Part shown: positions 50,271 through 62,691 of the stretch, one piece after another | Layout of the letters: every line of letters starts with the position of its first letter | Numbering within the stretch: position 1 is the stretch's first letter | Assembly: GCA_025531455.1 (NCBI GenBank) | Contig: JAMYHL010000029.1 | Span: 1-64,000 of the forward strand | Origin: Apiotrichum sp. Y4204 | Taxonomy: Eukaryota; Basidiomycota; Tremellomycetes; Trichosporonales; Trichosporonaceae | Length of the DNA stretch: 64,000 nt | Direction of reading: 5' to 3' | The notes under the pieces: generated by a model | Databases searched by the model: none | Told to the model about the DNA's origin: nothing | The model's input: the letters and a program-made list of their open reading frames with translations, nothing else | Translations under genes and position numbers: made by a program

Positions 50271-51461
50271 CTAGCGGCGCCCACCAATCTTGCCAGCAAG
50301 CTCCGCACGCAGAAGCTCCTCCTTGGACTTTTCCTCGAGGCCGATCTGCGACCGCAGCTCACCAATAACATCCTTGGTCTTGCCAAAGTAAACGGCCGAG
50401 AGCAGGTTGCGCATCTTGATCCTGCACAAGTTAGCGAAGCACATGCAATGTGCGGCAAATTTACGCACTCCATGTCCTCGATCATGCGGCCGATGTTGGG
50501 TATATGCGCACCCGCATTCGGAAGCTGGTTGTCGACCTCAATCTGTGCGATGAGCACGAGTTCCCTCTCGGGATGATTTAAGAGAACGCCGGCTGTTGGG
50601 GTTCACCTAGATAATGTCGGGCATCATCGTGACGTCCGTCTTGTGACCGGGGAGACGTCCAGCGTCGATATCCAACCTGGACACCATGTCCTCCTTCTCG
50701 CAGCCATATCGGGGCGCCACTCTTGTCCAAGAACACCTACCTGACGAGTAACACTGCCACTGAGCTTGACATCACCGTTGCCGTTGGCGTCATCACTAAC
50801 ACCCGCCTTGGTTTTGGTCCCAAGCTCGAGGATTATTGTCGAGGTGAGCTTGTACTTGGCCGTACGTCCGCGCTCCATGCACTCGAATACGTGAAGCGAA
50901 TCCCATGATCCTGAGCCTTCATCACCGGCGAGAACTGCAGTATCAGTACATGATCAGACGACCGAGTTCTGTCCCTACCCTTCTTCATCAGGACACATCC
51001 GGCAAAGGTGAGGTCCTTTGCCGTAGCGGGGTCCTCATCCATGTCCCAGAGATACACGCTGCTCACTCCCCCCTCAAAGTACATTTCGCGATACGTGTCG
51101 AAGGCAGCGTTGAGCTGCACCTCGAGCTGGCGCAGACGCTGACTCGGCTGCGGCCCGCCTGGCGCCGGAGGGATGTATGTGTCGGTCCACGGAGAACGGA
51201 AGGAGTCACCATCGCGGTTGTAGTCGCAGCCCAGGAAGTCACGGCCCGCTGCGTCATCGTGAAGGATCTTCAGCGGCTGGTCCACCTGGCCGAGCAGGTC
51301 GTCAACATACTCGGGCGCCAGGTTGCACAAGGTGTCCAAGTTGGACTCCACCTGCGTCGGAGGCAGTCGCCGGAAGAGGTCGAGGAGGGCAGAGACGGTG
51401 TCTGGCATTAGTGAGATGCCCGTTGTGCTGGTTGTTGTGCGTACTCACTGTCTTCTGCCAT
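50271..51461 (-). CDS. CAP2: F-actin capping protein subunit beta
   Basis: With the alpha subunit it caps barbed ends of actin filaments and limits their growth. Minus-strand exons are 51461-51449, 51401-50979, 50934-50741, 50542-50469 and 50421-50271, giving 284 aa, the usual size. Visible family blocks are [85 protein letters not shown] and the actin-binding C-terminal helix from [19 protein letters not shown]. The first exon is only 13 nt (MAED plus one base). The third intron is 198 nt, long for this genome, and contains stops in frame. All junctions keep conserved sequence intact, so the model is firm. Confidence 0.93.
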
Positions 51462-51868
51462 TGTTCGTGGGAAAGAGGTGTGAAGACGAGGCAATAGAGA
51501 AGATGTGGAGAGAATGGAAGAGTTATCTCCAGATGGTGATGGACTGTTGTTCGAGCTGGTCTCGTTGCTGACAGTTGGACAAGCGTGCACGCCGTGGAGG
51601 TCTGCCACTGATCCACTGCACTGATCCACTGACACCTTGTCGTTGTATGACGCACACCGGCCACCGGATGGCAAGAGTAGGTGATAACAGAGCCCGACCC
51701 ACCTTTATAAATGACACGTACTTGTCATGATACACTACGTCAGATTCACGCCACCCGATTGCTCCGCTTCTCCGCCAAGTCGTAAAAGTCGCGCACTCGC
51801 TCGCGGCCTCCTGGTTTCAACGCGCTGTTCGTATCTCACTGCCTCTCATCCCTACACACCACCCCTTG
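51462..51868. promoter_or_regulatory. Divergent promoter CAP2 / MRS2
   Basis: About 400 bases between divergent starts. A TTTATAAA stretch near 51703 could be a TATA element for either gene. No gene is seen. Confidence 0.45.
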
Positions 51869-53885
51869 ATGATGAGACCGTCGCCCACCCCGTCACTGCG
51901 GCTACTCGGCGCGGTGTCCAGCCCCATGCGACTGTCGGTAGCTCGCGTCTTGCTCACAAGCCGCGCCGCTTCCGAGACGGGACACCAGCAGCTAGCATCT
52001 ACCCGCCCTTCCGGAGCAGCACAACAGGCACGCACGTTTCTGACGCAGCGGAACAAACAGAAGACGCGAAACACATCGTTCTGGGTGCCCTCATTCCCCG
52101 CTCCTCCGGCGCCGACGATTCCCAACCCTTCATCATTGCCGCCACTTCCCTCGCCGAGTGCGGTTACCCAGGAGGATGCAAAGACGGGTGATGGGCGCAG
52201 AAGGATCCGGAAACAGATGTACCTGGACAGTCTGATGGACAAGGCAGGCGAGATGGGTCTCAAATGTGAGTATTGGGACGCGTTTCAGTGGCGCCATGGT
52301 CAATAGTAGCGTGGGCTGACATTTCTAGGCTCCGTACTTGATGCAGACGGCAATTGGACAGCAGAGGAGGGTTCGTTCCGCAAGATCGACCTATGTCGGG
52401 CTCACGATCTTGACCCACGCGATCTTCGCAAACTCGACAGTCTAAACCCTTCGTTGGTTCCTATCATTCTCACGCGCCGCTCGTGTATCCTCATTTCTAT
52501 CTTGCATATCCGTGCGCTCATCAAACCCGATCGGGTCATCATCTTTTCCGCCCCGGGCGTCGATGACAGTGAGGCTGCGAAGCGTTTCAAGGCGCATTTG
52601 CAGGCAAACATCCGCGCTGGTATCTGCCACGCGGCTCAATCTGCCGCGCAATCGGCTGCCACAGGTTCGACTTCGAAAAGAGAACACGATGGCCTCGATG
52701 GCTTGTTCTTTGAGCACCGTGCACTGGAAAGTATTTTGGTAGACACAGCCAATGCCCTGGAGGAGGAACTGGCCTTTGTGCGACGTCTTGTGCAGGAGCT
52801 TCTTGACAGCTTCGAGCACGACATCAACCGTGACAACCTCCGGAAACTGCTCCATTACAACCGTCGTCTAGCAGGATTCCAGTCACGTGCAAAGTACATC
52901 AAATCAGCCTTTGACGAAGTGCTCGATTCGGATGAGGACCTCAGTGCAATGTACCTCACAGACAAGGTTTCCGGCCACCCGCGCGCGCTCCACGACCATG
53001 AGCAACTCGAACTCTTGCTGGAGAGCTTTGTCAAGCAGGCAGAAGAGATTGTGTCTGAAATTGATACCATGGTGGTGAGTAACGCGATTCTGTCGCGGAA
53101 GGTGACAACGCGGCACTCACGGAGTTGGCTCGAATTTGGTAGCTAACCTGCAGGCCAACGTCCAGTCAACACAGGAGGTTGCCGAGCTCATGCTCGACTC
53201 CGGACGTAACGCTCTCCTGTCCCTCGACATTAAGGTCTCAATGGCGACTGCCGGACTCGGCTTTGGCGCACTCGTCGCCAGTTTGTTCGGCATGAACTTG
53301 ACATCGGGGCTCGAAGAGACACCCTACATGTTCCCTGCGGTCGCAGCCGGTGCTAGCATCTGTGCCCTGTTGGTCTATTTGTGGACCTCCCGCATTCTGC
53401 GCAAGGTGCGACACATTACGCTTGTCGGCCGCCCCACGTCTCTACCTCAAAGCGTGCGGGAAGCTAAAGAGAAATTCGTCCGCGAACGCGCGGAGCACGA
53501 CCGTGCTCTCGAAGCAGCTGCCATCGCCACGGAACAAATGGTTAAGGAGAACTCAAAACCAATTCCCGACTACGAAACCCGCTGGCAGGATGTGCGTAGC
53601 AGCCTCAAGTCACGCCAGGGACTCTGGGACCGCCTCTTCCGTCCGCATCTGTTCCGCCGCGCTCTGCTCGGTATGAAGATGCAGCCACAGCCTGCAGCTG
53701 CCGTGAGCGTCAACCCGACTCGAGGTATCGCTCCTCCACCGCCGCAGGGACCCGTATCATCACCTAACCACCCCCTGACCCGGCCCACAGCCCCGAAGCC
53801 TACAGCACCCCCTCTTGCCCGCTCGACGCGCACCGTTGCCGACGAAGACTCATCTAAGCCCAACTCCAGATCTTTGTCTGAATAG
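51869..53885 (+). CDS. MRS2: Mitochondrial inner-membrane Mg2+ channel, CorA/Mrs2 family
   Basis: It imports Mg2+ into the mitochondrial matrix as a pentamer. Exons are 51869-52265, 52329-53074 and 53154-53885, giving 624 aa. The N-terminus is rich in Arg, Ser and Ala with no acidic residues for ~35 positions, fitting a presequence. The matrix domain includes RKIDLCRAHDLDPRDLRKLD and the long helix from HRALESILVDTANALEEEL. The pore signature GMN is in ASLFGMNLTSG, after a first transmembrane helix, and a second helix follows (FPAVAAGASICALLVYLW). A C-terminal extension of about 160 residues, charged then Pro-rich, is longer than in yeast Mrs2. Two ATG codons stand in tandem at the start. It diverges from CAP2. 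Confidence 0.91.
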
Positions 53886-56055
53886 AGCACAACATTGACA
53901 ATCTAGATCAATCTATAGCATCTAATGACACGAACCACTCGCTTTGGCAAAGCCACAATCATTGACATCTGTAACCTCTCCACTCTCATCCAACTCGCCC
54001 GTCTCATCCTTTCACTCCCCGCTCCACAATCCATTCAACGTTCAGTCGGCGTCTGTGGTTCCTGAGATGATTCCCAAACCGCCTGCCGCCAGTAGTCCTA
54101 GACCCATGTTGCTATATTTTGTATGCACTTGAATATTTGAGTCACCTGCATACACGCAGTGGCGATGCTGTATCTGGTTTTGCACGTTAAAGCAGAATCA
54201 GAACGTTGGCGGTTCCAATTTTAGACGGCTTCATGGACACGGCCCACGGTCAATAAAGTAAGTAGCACAGGTTACTGAGGAACTGTCGATCCTGTCGAGC
54301 AACGCTACAATGGGCGAGCGGTTGGCATTACCAACTAGAGACGTCAACAAGTACAAAGTCAGTGACTAAAAACCCAATATGCTTGTGGCTCGTGGTCAGC
54401 AGTCATCGACCATTGGACATGGGGATCGGTCGCGACATGGAGGAACGCAACACATCGGGCCCGAGCGGAGAACAAGACTGGAGGATAGCCAGGGCTGATC
54501 ACTAACCACGATTGCGGAGACAAATAGTAACTTGCAATGTTGAGCAGCAAGTTGGCCTCCATCGTTGATGTTGCTAGCAATCCAGAATCGCGGTCCATCT
54601 GCGATCCGCAAGGGGTTCGGATTCCTCCGACTCCGTTGGTGGTGGGACCCAGTTCAGCCAAGCCGTGGCGCCGCCAACGGCGGGAAGCACGACACATGCA
54701 ATTCGTATACACACACCTGCACATGTGTCTGTGCATGTGGCGTGGTGGATCGTGGGTCGGCGCAGCCGCAGTCCATCATCGCGCCATAAAATGTGGACTT
54801 TTGGACACTCGAGGGCCTCGAGGGCCTCGAGAGCGCATCAGGCGCAGATTGTAACAGGGATCTGTCGGGTCGCTCGAATTGTCCAAATTCGCCGCACCGG
54901 GGCCGAGGGCGCCGGGGCCGAGACGCCGGTAGGACTGTTGTGTGTGTGGGGGGGGGGGGCGGATGCTTGCGTCCGCTCGGCAACTCGGCGCATATCCGGG
55001 AAAAACCTGGAGTATCCTCGCCGCTCGCCGCCCGCCGATACGATGACGCCACAGGCATCAGGCATAACAGGATAACAGGCAACCACGGACCCCTCCGTGC
55101 CCACCGCGTGCACATGAGCCGGCCGCGATGGCGCCCGCGCGACAACTCCACCTCACCTCGCAACGTCGTCCACATCGACGACGGCCTACATTTGCAGGGA
55201 CACTGTCAAGCCACCGCGCCCTCAGTATCCAACACGCTGGTGTCGGCGGACCCGACTGCCGTCGCCAAGGGCCCCAGGAACATTCCCTGCCCCTTATCCA
55301 GCCGACGCTCATGTCCGATTCCGGCGGGCCGGCGGCAGTTTCGCAGCCTGGCCGGCCAGGCCCGCCACGGCGCACCCTGCTCCCAGCTGCTCCTGCACCC
55401 TGGTACATAGAGCCGCGGCGCCGAAGCAACACGACACATTATTGCGTCAAGGGTGGGAATTTCGAACTTGGATGAAGGCATTTCGAACTGCGGCACGGAG
55501 ATGCCTCACATCATCCGTTGTGTAGTAAGCACGCTGCGTCGGCACCGGAGTCGTCTTGTTCGGTGCGAGGGACGGACAGTGATGACATGCACCGATGTTC
55601 TCTGAGAGAAATCCCCCTCTTGCAGATGCATCGAGGACGCCAACATCCCGGCTTCGAGCTGGCCTACATGCCCTGGAAAATGCCACCGCGATTGGCGAGC
55701 TCCACCGCTCCGTGCCTGTCTCAATGACGATAGATAGTGGAGCGCGAGGAACGGGAGGTAAAAAAGTCAACAAGTCATCCAAGTTCCAGACTTCCTCGCG
55801 GCTTCCACACCCAACTTGGAGACAACCACATCTAACCACCAGCCCTGCTCAGTTATGTATCTAATACAGGTGTGCATCATACAGTAGGCTCAATTAGATA
55901 AGCTACTGAACCGTAGGTGTGCTATGGATGTTACGGTGGGGCTATGGCGGAGATCTGCTTTATGAGAAGCACCATTTTAACCGCATCGAGCGGGCCCCAT
56001 GGACGTCTAGGCAATAAGCGTTATGGGGGAGTAGGGATGCGCATCAGAGATACGC
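53886..56055. other. Long convergent spacer MRS2 / IDP1
   Basis: 2.17 kb with no supported gene, unusually long between two 3' ends. It contains a 12-G run (54948-54959) and a CTCGAGGGC repeat (about 54808-54835). Confidence 0.45.
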
Positions 56056-57571
56056 TTAAGCCTTGCGGGCCTTGAGCTTCTGGACAAGCTTCTCGTTGAC
56101 CTTGTCCATGTAGACGGAGGTGGTGACCCAGTCGTCACGCTTCATGGCCTTGCCCTTCATGGCGAGGGCAAGGTCCTTGGTCATAATGTTGTCGTTGTCA
56201 ATGACCTCGACACAGGCGGCCTCGAGGTCCTTGGCGAAGGCGGCGAGCTCGGGGGTGTTGTCGAGCTTGGCACGGAAAGCAAGACCACGGGTCCAGGCGA
56301 AGATGGAGGCGACCGGGTTGGTCGAAGTCTCCTCTCCCTTCTGCCACTGGCGGTAGTGGCGGGTGACAGTGCCGTGGGCAGCCTCGGCCTCCATAATCTG
56401 GCCATCGGGAGTGATGAGCTCCGAGGTCATCATGCCGAGCGAGCCGAAGCCCTGGGCGAGAACATCCGACATGACGTCGCCGTCGTAGTTCTTGCAGGCC
56501 CAAACGAAGCCACCGTCCGACTTGATAGCCTGGGCAACCATGTCGTCGATGAGACGGTGCTCGTACCAAATGCCGAGGGCCTTAAAGTCCTTCTCGTAGG
56601 TGGACTCGTAGATCTCAGCGAAGACGTCCTTGAAGCGGCCGTCGTAGGCCTTGAGGATAGTGTTCTTGGTCGACATGTAGAGGGGCATCTTCTTCTCAAT
56701 GGCCATCTTGAACGAGGCGTGGGCAAAGCCCTCGATCGACTCGTCGGTGTTGTACATCGACATGGCGACACCCTTGCCCTTGAAGTCGAAGACGTTGAGC
56801 TCAATGGGCTCCGAACCGTCCTCAGGCTGGAACTTGAGGGTGAGCTTGCCGGCGCCAGGGACGATCATGTCGGTCGAGCGGTACTGGTCACCGAAAGCGT
56901 GACGGCCAATGCAGATGGGCTTGGTCCAGCCGGGAACCGGCTTGGGGATCTTCTTGAGGATGATGGGCTCACGGAAGACGGTGCCACCAAGAATGTTGCG
57001 GATCTAGAATATTAGCAAACAGGCTGAGGAGGCCCTTGCGGGGGTGCCGGGGTGTTTGCGTATCATCGCACACAGACGGCTGCCTCGGTTGAGACGGCGC
57101 CTGAACTTAAGACCAAATGGTTACTCACGGTGCCGTTGGGCGACTTCCACATCTTCTTGAGCTTAAACTCCTCAACACGAGCCTCGTCGGGGGTGATGGT
57201 AGCGCACTTGACGGCGACCTGGTACTTGATGGTGGCCTCGGCCGACTCAACAGTGACCTTGTCGTCGGTCTGCAGTCAGTAGGAGTTCCGATAAGTGTAA
57301 TCCAGAGGTGTGTCGTCTCGGTGCGAGGAAAAGCCTCGGAGGAATACAGGGAATTATTTCGTTCAGGCAGAGCCACACTCACCTTGTCACGGTGCTCCAT
57401 GCCGAGGTCGTAGTACTTGAGGTCGACGTCGACGTACGGAAGGATGAGCTCCTCACGGATCTTCTTCCAGATGATGCGGGTCATCTCGTCACCGTCCATC
57501 TCGACGATGGGGTTCTTGGCCTTGATACGCTCAATGCCGGCGGGGGTGGGGGCGTGAGTCTGGGACGACAT
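56056..57571 (-). CDS. IDP1: NADP-dependent isocitrate dehydrogenase
   Basis: It oxidatively decarboxylates isocitrate to 2-oxoglutarate and makes NADPH. Minus-strand exons are 57571-57383, 57269-57129 and 57003-56056, giving 425 aa from the first ATG (MSSQTHAP). Family blocks are [14 protein letters not shown], the substrate-binding [78 protein letters not shown] and the NADP-binding end [17 protein letters not shown]. Introns are 113 and 125 nt. Upstream of the ATG the frame stays open for 28 codons back to a TAG. Those codons (57637-57572 and a little beyond) would encode an acid-free, Arg/Ser-rich peptide like a mitochondrial presequence, but no in-frame or nearby ATG precedes it. No peroxisomal SKL ending is present (ends KARKA). 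Confidence 0.93.
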
Positions 57572-60500
57572 GTTGGCGGTGAGGAGGATGCGGGCGATGG
57601 AGGAAGAGGGGTTGCGAGTAGCAATCGAGGGACGCAAGATGGGGGAGAACTATATGACCAAGGAGAATGAGGTCAGTTTTTACTAAAGGATGAAGAAGAA
57701 GAAAGGAGAGAAGTTGACGGGCCGGTGGATTAAGTCACGTATGTAGTGATGGTGAAGGGGTGTGGTGGGGGAGAGAGGGGGAGGGAGGGGCAAGGGAGGG
57801 AGGGGAGAGAGGCAGAGGGGCAAAGGGAGGTAGAAGGGGATGGAAGTGCGATGGTGGGGCAACGGGGCAGAGGAGCAGAGGATGACGCGGATGGTTCGTC
57901 CGCAGGAGACACTACAACAGATGGCGTGTGGGTGGGTCAAGGCTCTCTCTGGGGTGGGATGGGAGGGAGAGGCAGGAGGGAGTAGGACGAGGGAGATGGC
58001 CGATGGGGGGGGGCCAAGGAAGGGCTATCGGAGGATGTCCCGAGATGGGGGCCGTGCGGCGTGGGCTGCTAATGCTAATACGCATTGCCATCATGTTCTA
58101 CGGCGTGTAGTGCAGTAGTGCAGCCGCCAGTGATAGTGATAGGCGAGGCCCGGTCTTGATAATTGCTCCATTAACCCCCTATCCCCCCCCTTCCCCCCCC
58201 ACACACGGCTGATACCACAACAATCTCTCACCCAAACCCACACTCCCAGCATTGTGCCGTTGCGTTGTTGCACGAGGGGGAATCGGGGGAGGGTCGGGAT
58301 TAGGGAAATAGGAATTGGGCGAGAGGCGGGGGCAACAAGGGAGATTTATGATTGTGGAGCCTTCGGCGTTGTTCGGCCTCGGGCACCTAGTTCCCCCTAT
58401 AAACCACCCACCCACCCACCCATGCAACACAAAAGGAGCAAAAAAGCCTTTGCAACCTCCTCCCCCCACAGAGCTGCTCGAGGAGAACCATGCGCTGGGC
58501 TGCGCATCTCCGCATATGCCCTCGCAGGCAATCTGGGGACGGCCAGACCTGGTGGCTCGCCGCCGGTCGGTCGGTCTTCAGCCCTTCTTGCTCCTATCCC
58601 TCCGCATCTCCCTGTTGGTATGTCCGTGGGTTTGTTTATGTTATTACGCACCATTTTGCAGCTCCGGGGACAGTTGGCAGTAGCGAACGTAAAGAGCTGG
58701 TGATTTACAAGATCGGATGGCTTAGAGGCGTCGGGAATTTAGCTCGAGCGGCGATGACAATGGGCAGGCGCGGTCGAGATGCTATCAGAGACAAACTGGA
58801 CAATATCAAAGACATCGCCCTCACCATCACGTTGGTTGCATGCCGGCTCTCCCTCGCACTTTGCCTGCAAATGCCAGCTGCACAGCTAAGTGCCAAATCA
58901 CGGCCGAGAATGGGTGGGGGAGGGGGGCAAGACCACTCATTGTGATTGATGCCCAGGTGCTCAGGTATCAATCACCATTGACCGTGGGAGAGTCACCCCG
59001 CCCCTTTTTTTTCCAAGGAAAAGAAGCAAGGAGTCCGGATCGGATTGATCATGCACATCGCGCAGCGCGATTGCACGCATGCACGCACGCAGAACAGTCG
59101 CGTGGACATCGGTATGCGCCTGTGCGCCTGTGGCCTAAGCCGCCTTAAACCGACTTGCCTGCTCGATTCCCTGTGTTGCCCCTGGCCTCTGGTCTTACGA
59201 CCTGATCCACCGCGTCGCCCGGCTGCAAGATGGCCCCGGCGCCCCACACTGATACGACAGACACGGACAAAGCAAGGTGGTGGCATGAGGTTGACGGAAA
59301 CTGTGAACATTCACGACTCCGTTAGCGAGCGGATCGCTCCATGGACGTTGGTGAACTACATATGGCAAGCCCCAACCCACAAGTTCGTCGAGAAGACTAC
59401 CACTGGTCACGACTGAGCAGACAAGCTGCGTTCTATTTGTGTGCTCTGGCTTACCCATCATTCATTGGGGCGGTACCGGGCAATTGGAGCCCATCATGTC
59501 TCCGACCCTGGGTGCCCTTGCATCCTCTACTTGGCCAACTCGTTGCTACACAAACAAAGTGCTGATGCGTCATTGCACGCGATCATCAACCCTGAGATTC
59601 TGAGACATACATGCGCCATCGTCCACTACGGCGCTGAGAAGCAATGTTTTGCGCGTCCCATGTTGCCCGTTCTTCTGTCCTTATCACGTTGCATGTGTTG
59701 ATCATCGGTTGTCAAAACAAGCGCTTCACACTGATGAATGTAGGCGACCACCTGATCAGCAACCCGACTGAGCCAATTCAATATTCTGCTTTATCACGTC
59801 CGGGGTCTGAACGGTACTCACCAGGGCGTTTCACCCTTCTCATGGTGGCCCTATGCCGTCCCTGCCCGTCGCGCGACTCTGCCCAGAACCCAGAACTGGC
59901 GAATGGAGAAGTGCTTATCGGAGGTCAGCTTTGCCATCGCGTCGAGCTCGACAACGCCAAACACAACATCGCCGAATTCCAGACACCCAGTAACCACCAA
60001 AATTGCCATCCAGCTCGAATCCGCGGAACTCATCTGTGCTATCACACGGTGTGTTGCCCTTGTTGCGCCTACTTCATTCATTCCAGAATTCAGCTGCACA
60101 CCATCGATAGCTGTGACAATTGGGATATCAGCAGCGGTTGCTTCATCCGCATCGCGCAAGTTGCAAAGGAGCGGAGTCAGGGAGCAAGGTTGACCGCTGC
60201 AGCAGTAACCAAGCCGGAGTGAGGGAGGTCACGATAGACCCAGGCAGAGTTGCGCTTGCGCTGCAATGGCCTCTGTGCTCGACTCCACCTCCGCTTCTCT
60301 GTGTGTGTGGGGGCTATCCCCTGATTCCGGATTTTGTTGCATATGGCGCATAATGGATCGCATCGTGCATCGAGGTCACGGCCTACGTCGAGCACGGCCA
60401 TGGCCGAACGAATCTGGGGCACCAGGCGACGCGATCAGCGACCCTGTCGGCCCCTATACCGAACGCCGATGGCCTAAGTTAGTGCTTAGCGGAGCAGAGT

Positions 60501-61366
60501 TTGTCCGCATCTCGACGGCTGATCGGCGGCGACATCGGGGCGGCGACATCGGTCTTCTGTCTTTATCAAGATTTTCGAATGCGCGAGATAAAAATTCGAA
60601 AAACCGAATGCGACATCATGGGCCTGGGCGGAGTTCGCATGTTCGCACAGTCCGCTCAAAGGGCCCGGATATACTGGGTTCAAGGATATCCAGACATCCA
60701 GTTCTGCGCCATGTAGATTCGAGCTGGCGAGCAACATTGCTTGCGAGTGATTGCTCAAGGAAGACTGTCCACGGATGCATATGTGTGTTAGCCTCTTCTT
60801 TCGATGCCACAATCATCATCTGTCCACAAAGAAAATCTAGACCGGAGACCCCTGCACCACACCCACATGCCAGCCCGCCAGCCAGTCAGCCTCCATCCGG
60901 GGCCGGCAGCTCCGCGGCAGATCCGCGCAATCCCTGTGACCGCATTGGCCTGGCAATTCCCACCAGATTAGCTAATCAACTCGCGAATGAAGTGTTTGGA
61001 GCGGCCATGCAGTTCATGCAAGGGTCACGCGGAAATCAATGCGTGCCTGAATCCCAGCATATCAGTATTCTTTCCTATATGCGCCCCCCAAGACTCATGA
61101 TCTGCACGATCGGTGGCTCCTCGTCTCAGGTAATCAGGTAACTGGTTGATGGCGATCCGGGCGACAGGCGATCAGGCGATTAGGCGATTGACTCTGAGTC
61201 GAGACGTGGCGATCGCGCGGATCACACGCGGTCTAATACTCCAAACGGCATAACGGCACCTGCCGGATGGATCATACATGACTATTTGAATAGAGTTGGA
61301 CCATCGAACAACTTCATCGTCGAACATTTCCACCCTCGACACGATTCTTTCTACCTCAGCAAAACG
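57572..61366. other. Long divergent region IDP1 / SDHAF3
   Basis: 3.8 kb, the longest gap in the window. 57640-58060 is purine-rich on the plus strand, i.e. a C/T-rich IDP1 leader without a single ATG on the sense strand for over 400 bases. The remainder has only scattered open frames, the longest 291 codons (60266-61141), with no recognisable domain. I see no RNA gene. Confidence 0.4.
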
Positions 61367-62221
61367 ATGTTCGCCACCATCCCTCGCGCCGCGGCTAGTA
61401 GCCGCATTCCGCTCACACTGTCCCAGGCCAGTGCACAAGTGCTACCGCCCATTCCGTGAGTTGCTCTGCTAACCTGAACACGACCAGCTCCGATGAATAG
61501 ACGCGCCAGCAGCTTTCCCAGACTCTCCGAGTCTTTGGAGTCTTGTATCGCGTCGTACTCTTATCGGCGCAGGCGATTCATGATCTAGAGCTGTTAAACC
61601 GGTTTTCCATTACAGCGTGACCCTTATCCCTACTGACGCCAGGCTCTACCGCCGTCTTCTACGGGCGCACCGGAAGCTCCCGATTGAAATGCGGTACATG
61701 GGCGACGCGTACGTCAAGTCCGAGTTCCGTCTTACGCGCGACACGGACAACCCGCTGCACATTATGGCGTTCCTCACGCAGTGGAAGAGCTACCTCGACC
61801 AGCTCGAGCCCGCACTCGAGGCTGAGGGCCAGGCGTGGAAGGGACGGAAACTCGACACCGAGGTCATGGACGCCCTCAGCAACGAGCAGGTCGGGCAGCT
61901 CTACGAGCTCATGCACTCCACGAAGGATGTGTGGAAGAGGTGAGTTTCCTGTGCGAAGGCGCAGCCGGAAAGCAACATGTGCAAGGAGGTGATGAGGAGG
62001 GGATAAGGTCAGCCTCTGAGAGTCATCCACAAATCAGTAAACGGACGAGCATGGTCGCTCCTCTTGACCTGCCCTGGCTCCCCGCGAGCACCAAGGCGAT
62101 CAAGAAGCGCAGTACAAGTTACAGAGATCGCAGATCGACTGACGCCAGCCCCGAGGAGCTTGAAGCCGCGGCGCGGGAGGCCGAGGCGGAGGTCGACGCA
62201 AAGCCCGAGGAACAGAAGTAG
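61367..62221 (+). CDS. SDH7: Succinate dehydrogenase assembly factor 3 (ACN9/LYR family)
   Basis: This is a mitochondrial matrix chaperone that helps mature the iron-sulfur subunit of complex II. Exons are 61367-61455, 61616-61939 and 62038-62221, giving 198 aa. Exon 1 encodes a presequence-like peptide ([16 protein letters not shown]). The LYR motif opens exon 2 ([15 protein letters not shown]). It is followed by [19 protein letters not shown] and [17 protein letters not shown], the family core. Exon 3 adds about 60 residues: a basic stretch then an acidic Ala/Glu tail. Most SDHAF3 proteins are about 125 aa, so this tail is extra; it could be missed intron sequence, but the splice sites are good and phases agree. 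The introns of 160 and 98 nt are long for this genome. Confidence 0.85.
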
Positions 62222-62691
62222 ATGACCAGACAACATGTAATATTCACTATTCCACCCAATGACCCAACGCAAGTCTGCTTATGCGTTGCGGCTGCGACGG
62301 CTGTATGCGAGAACGTCGTTCCGCAGTGGCAAGTCAAGTGTAGTTGACTCATGTATACAATGTTCTCTCAGTTTCCGAGCAACTGACTTGGACTGAACTT
62401 ATAGAGTGCCTACTCACACATCTACACACTCCTGAATATGCTTCGCGTGCAAGTGTGAGTGCATCAGGGCCATAAACCCTGGTGATACATCCCCACAGAG
62501 CTCTGACACTCTGCGAGCGTATGGTACAAAGTATAAGGAAGCAGAGTTCAGGGTGGTACGATGATGGGTGGGGTCGGTAAATCGCTATGTCGGGTTGGGG
62601 ATGAAGCACGAGACATAGGATCAAACGTGGAAGTTGGAACACAATCAGGACGCGATGGGTTGAGTAAGGTGGAATGAAGATGAACCAGCGT
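62222..62691. other. Convergent spacer SDH7 / RHEB-like
   Basis: About 470 bases between two stops. I see no gene. Confidence 0.5.

Noticed and set aside
52266..52308. MRS2 N-terminal exon reading on to the stop at 52304
   Set aside because: GTGAGT at 52266 and TTCTAG at 52328 remove it and join to the conserved Mrs2 matrix domain in phase.
60266..61141. 291-codon open frame as a gene
   Set aside because: No domain, no upstream C/T-rich leader and no splice signals; kept only as a point to check.
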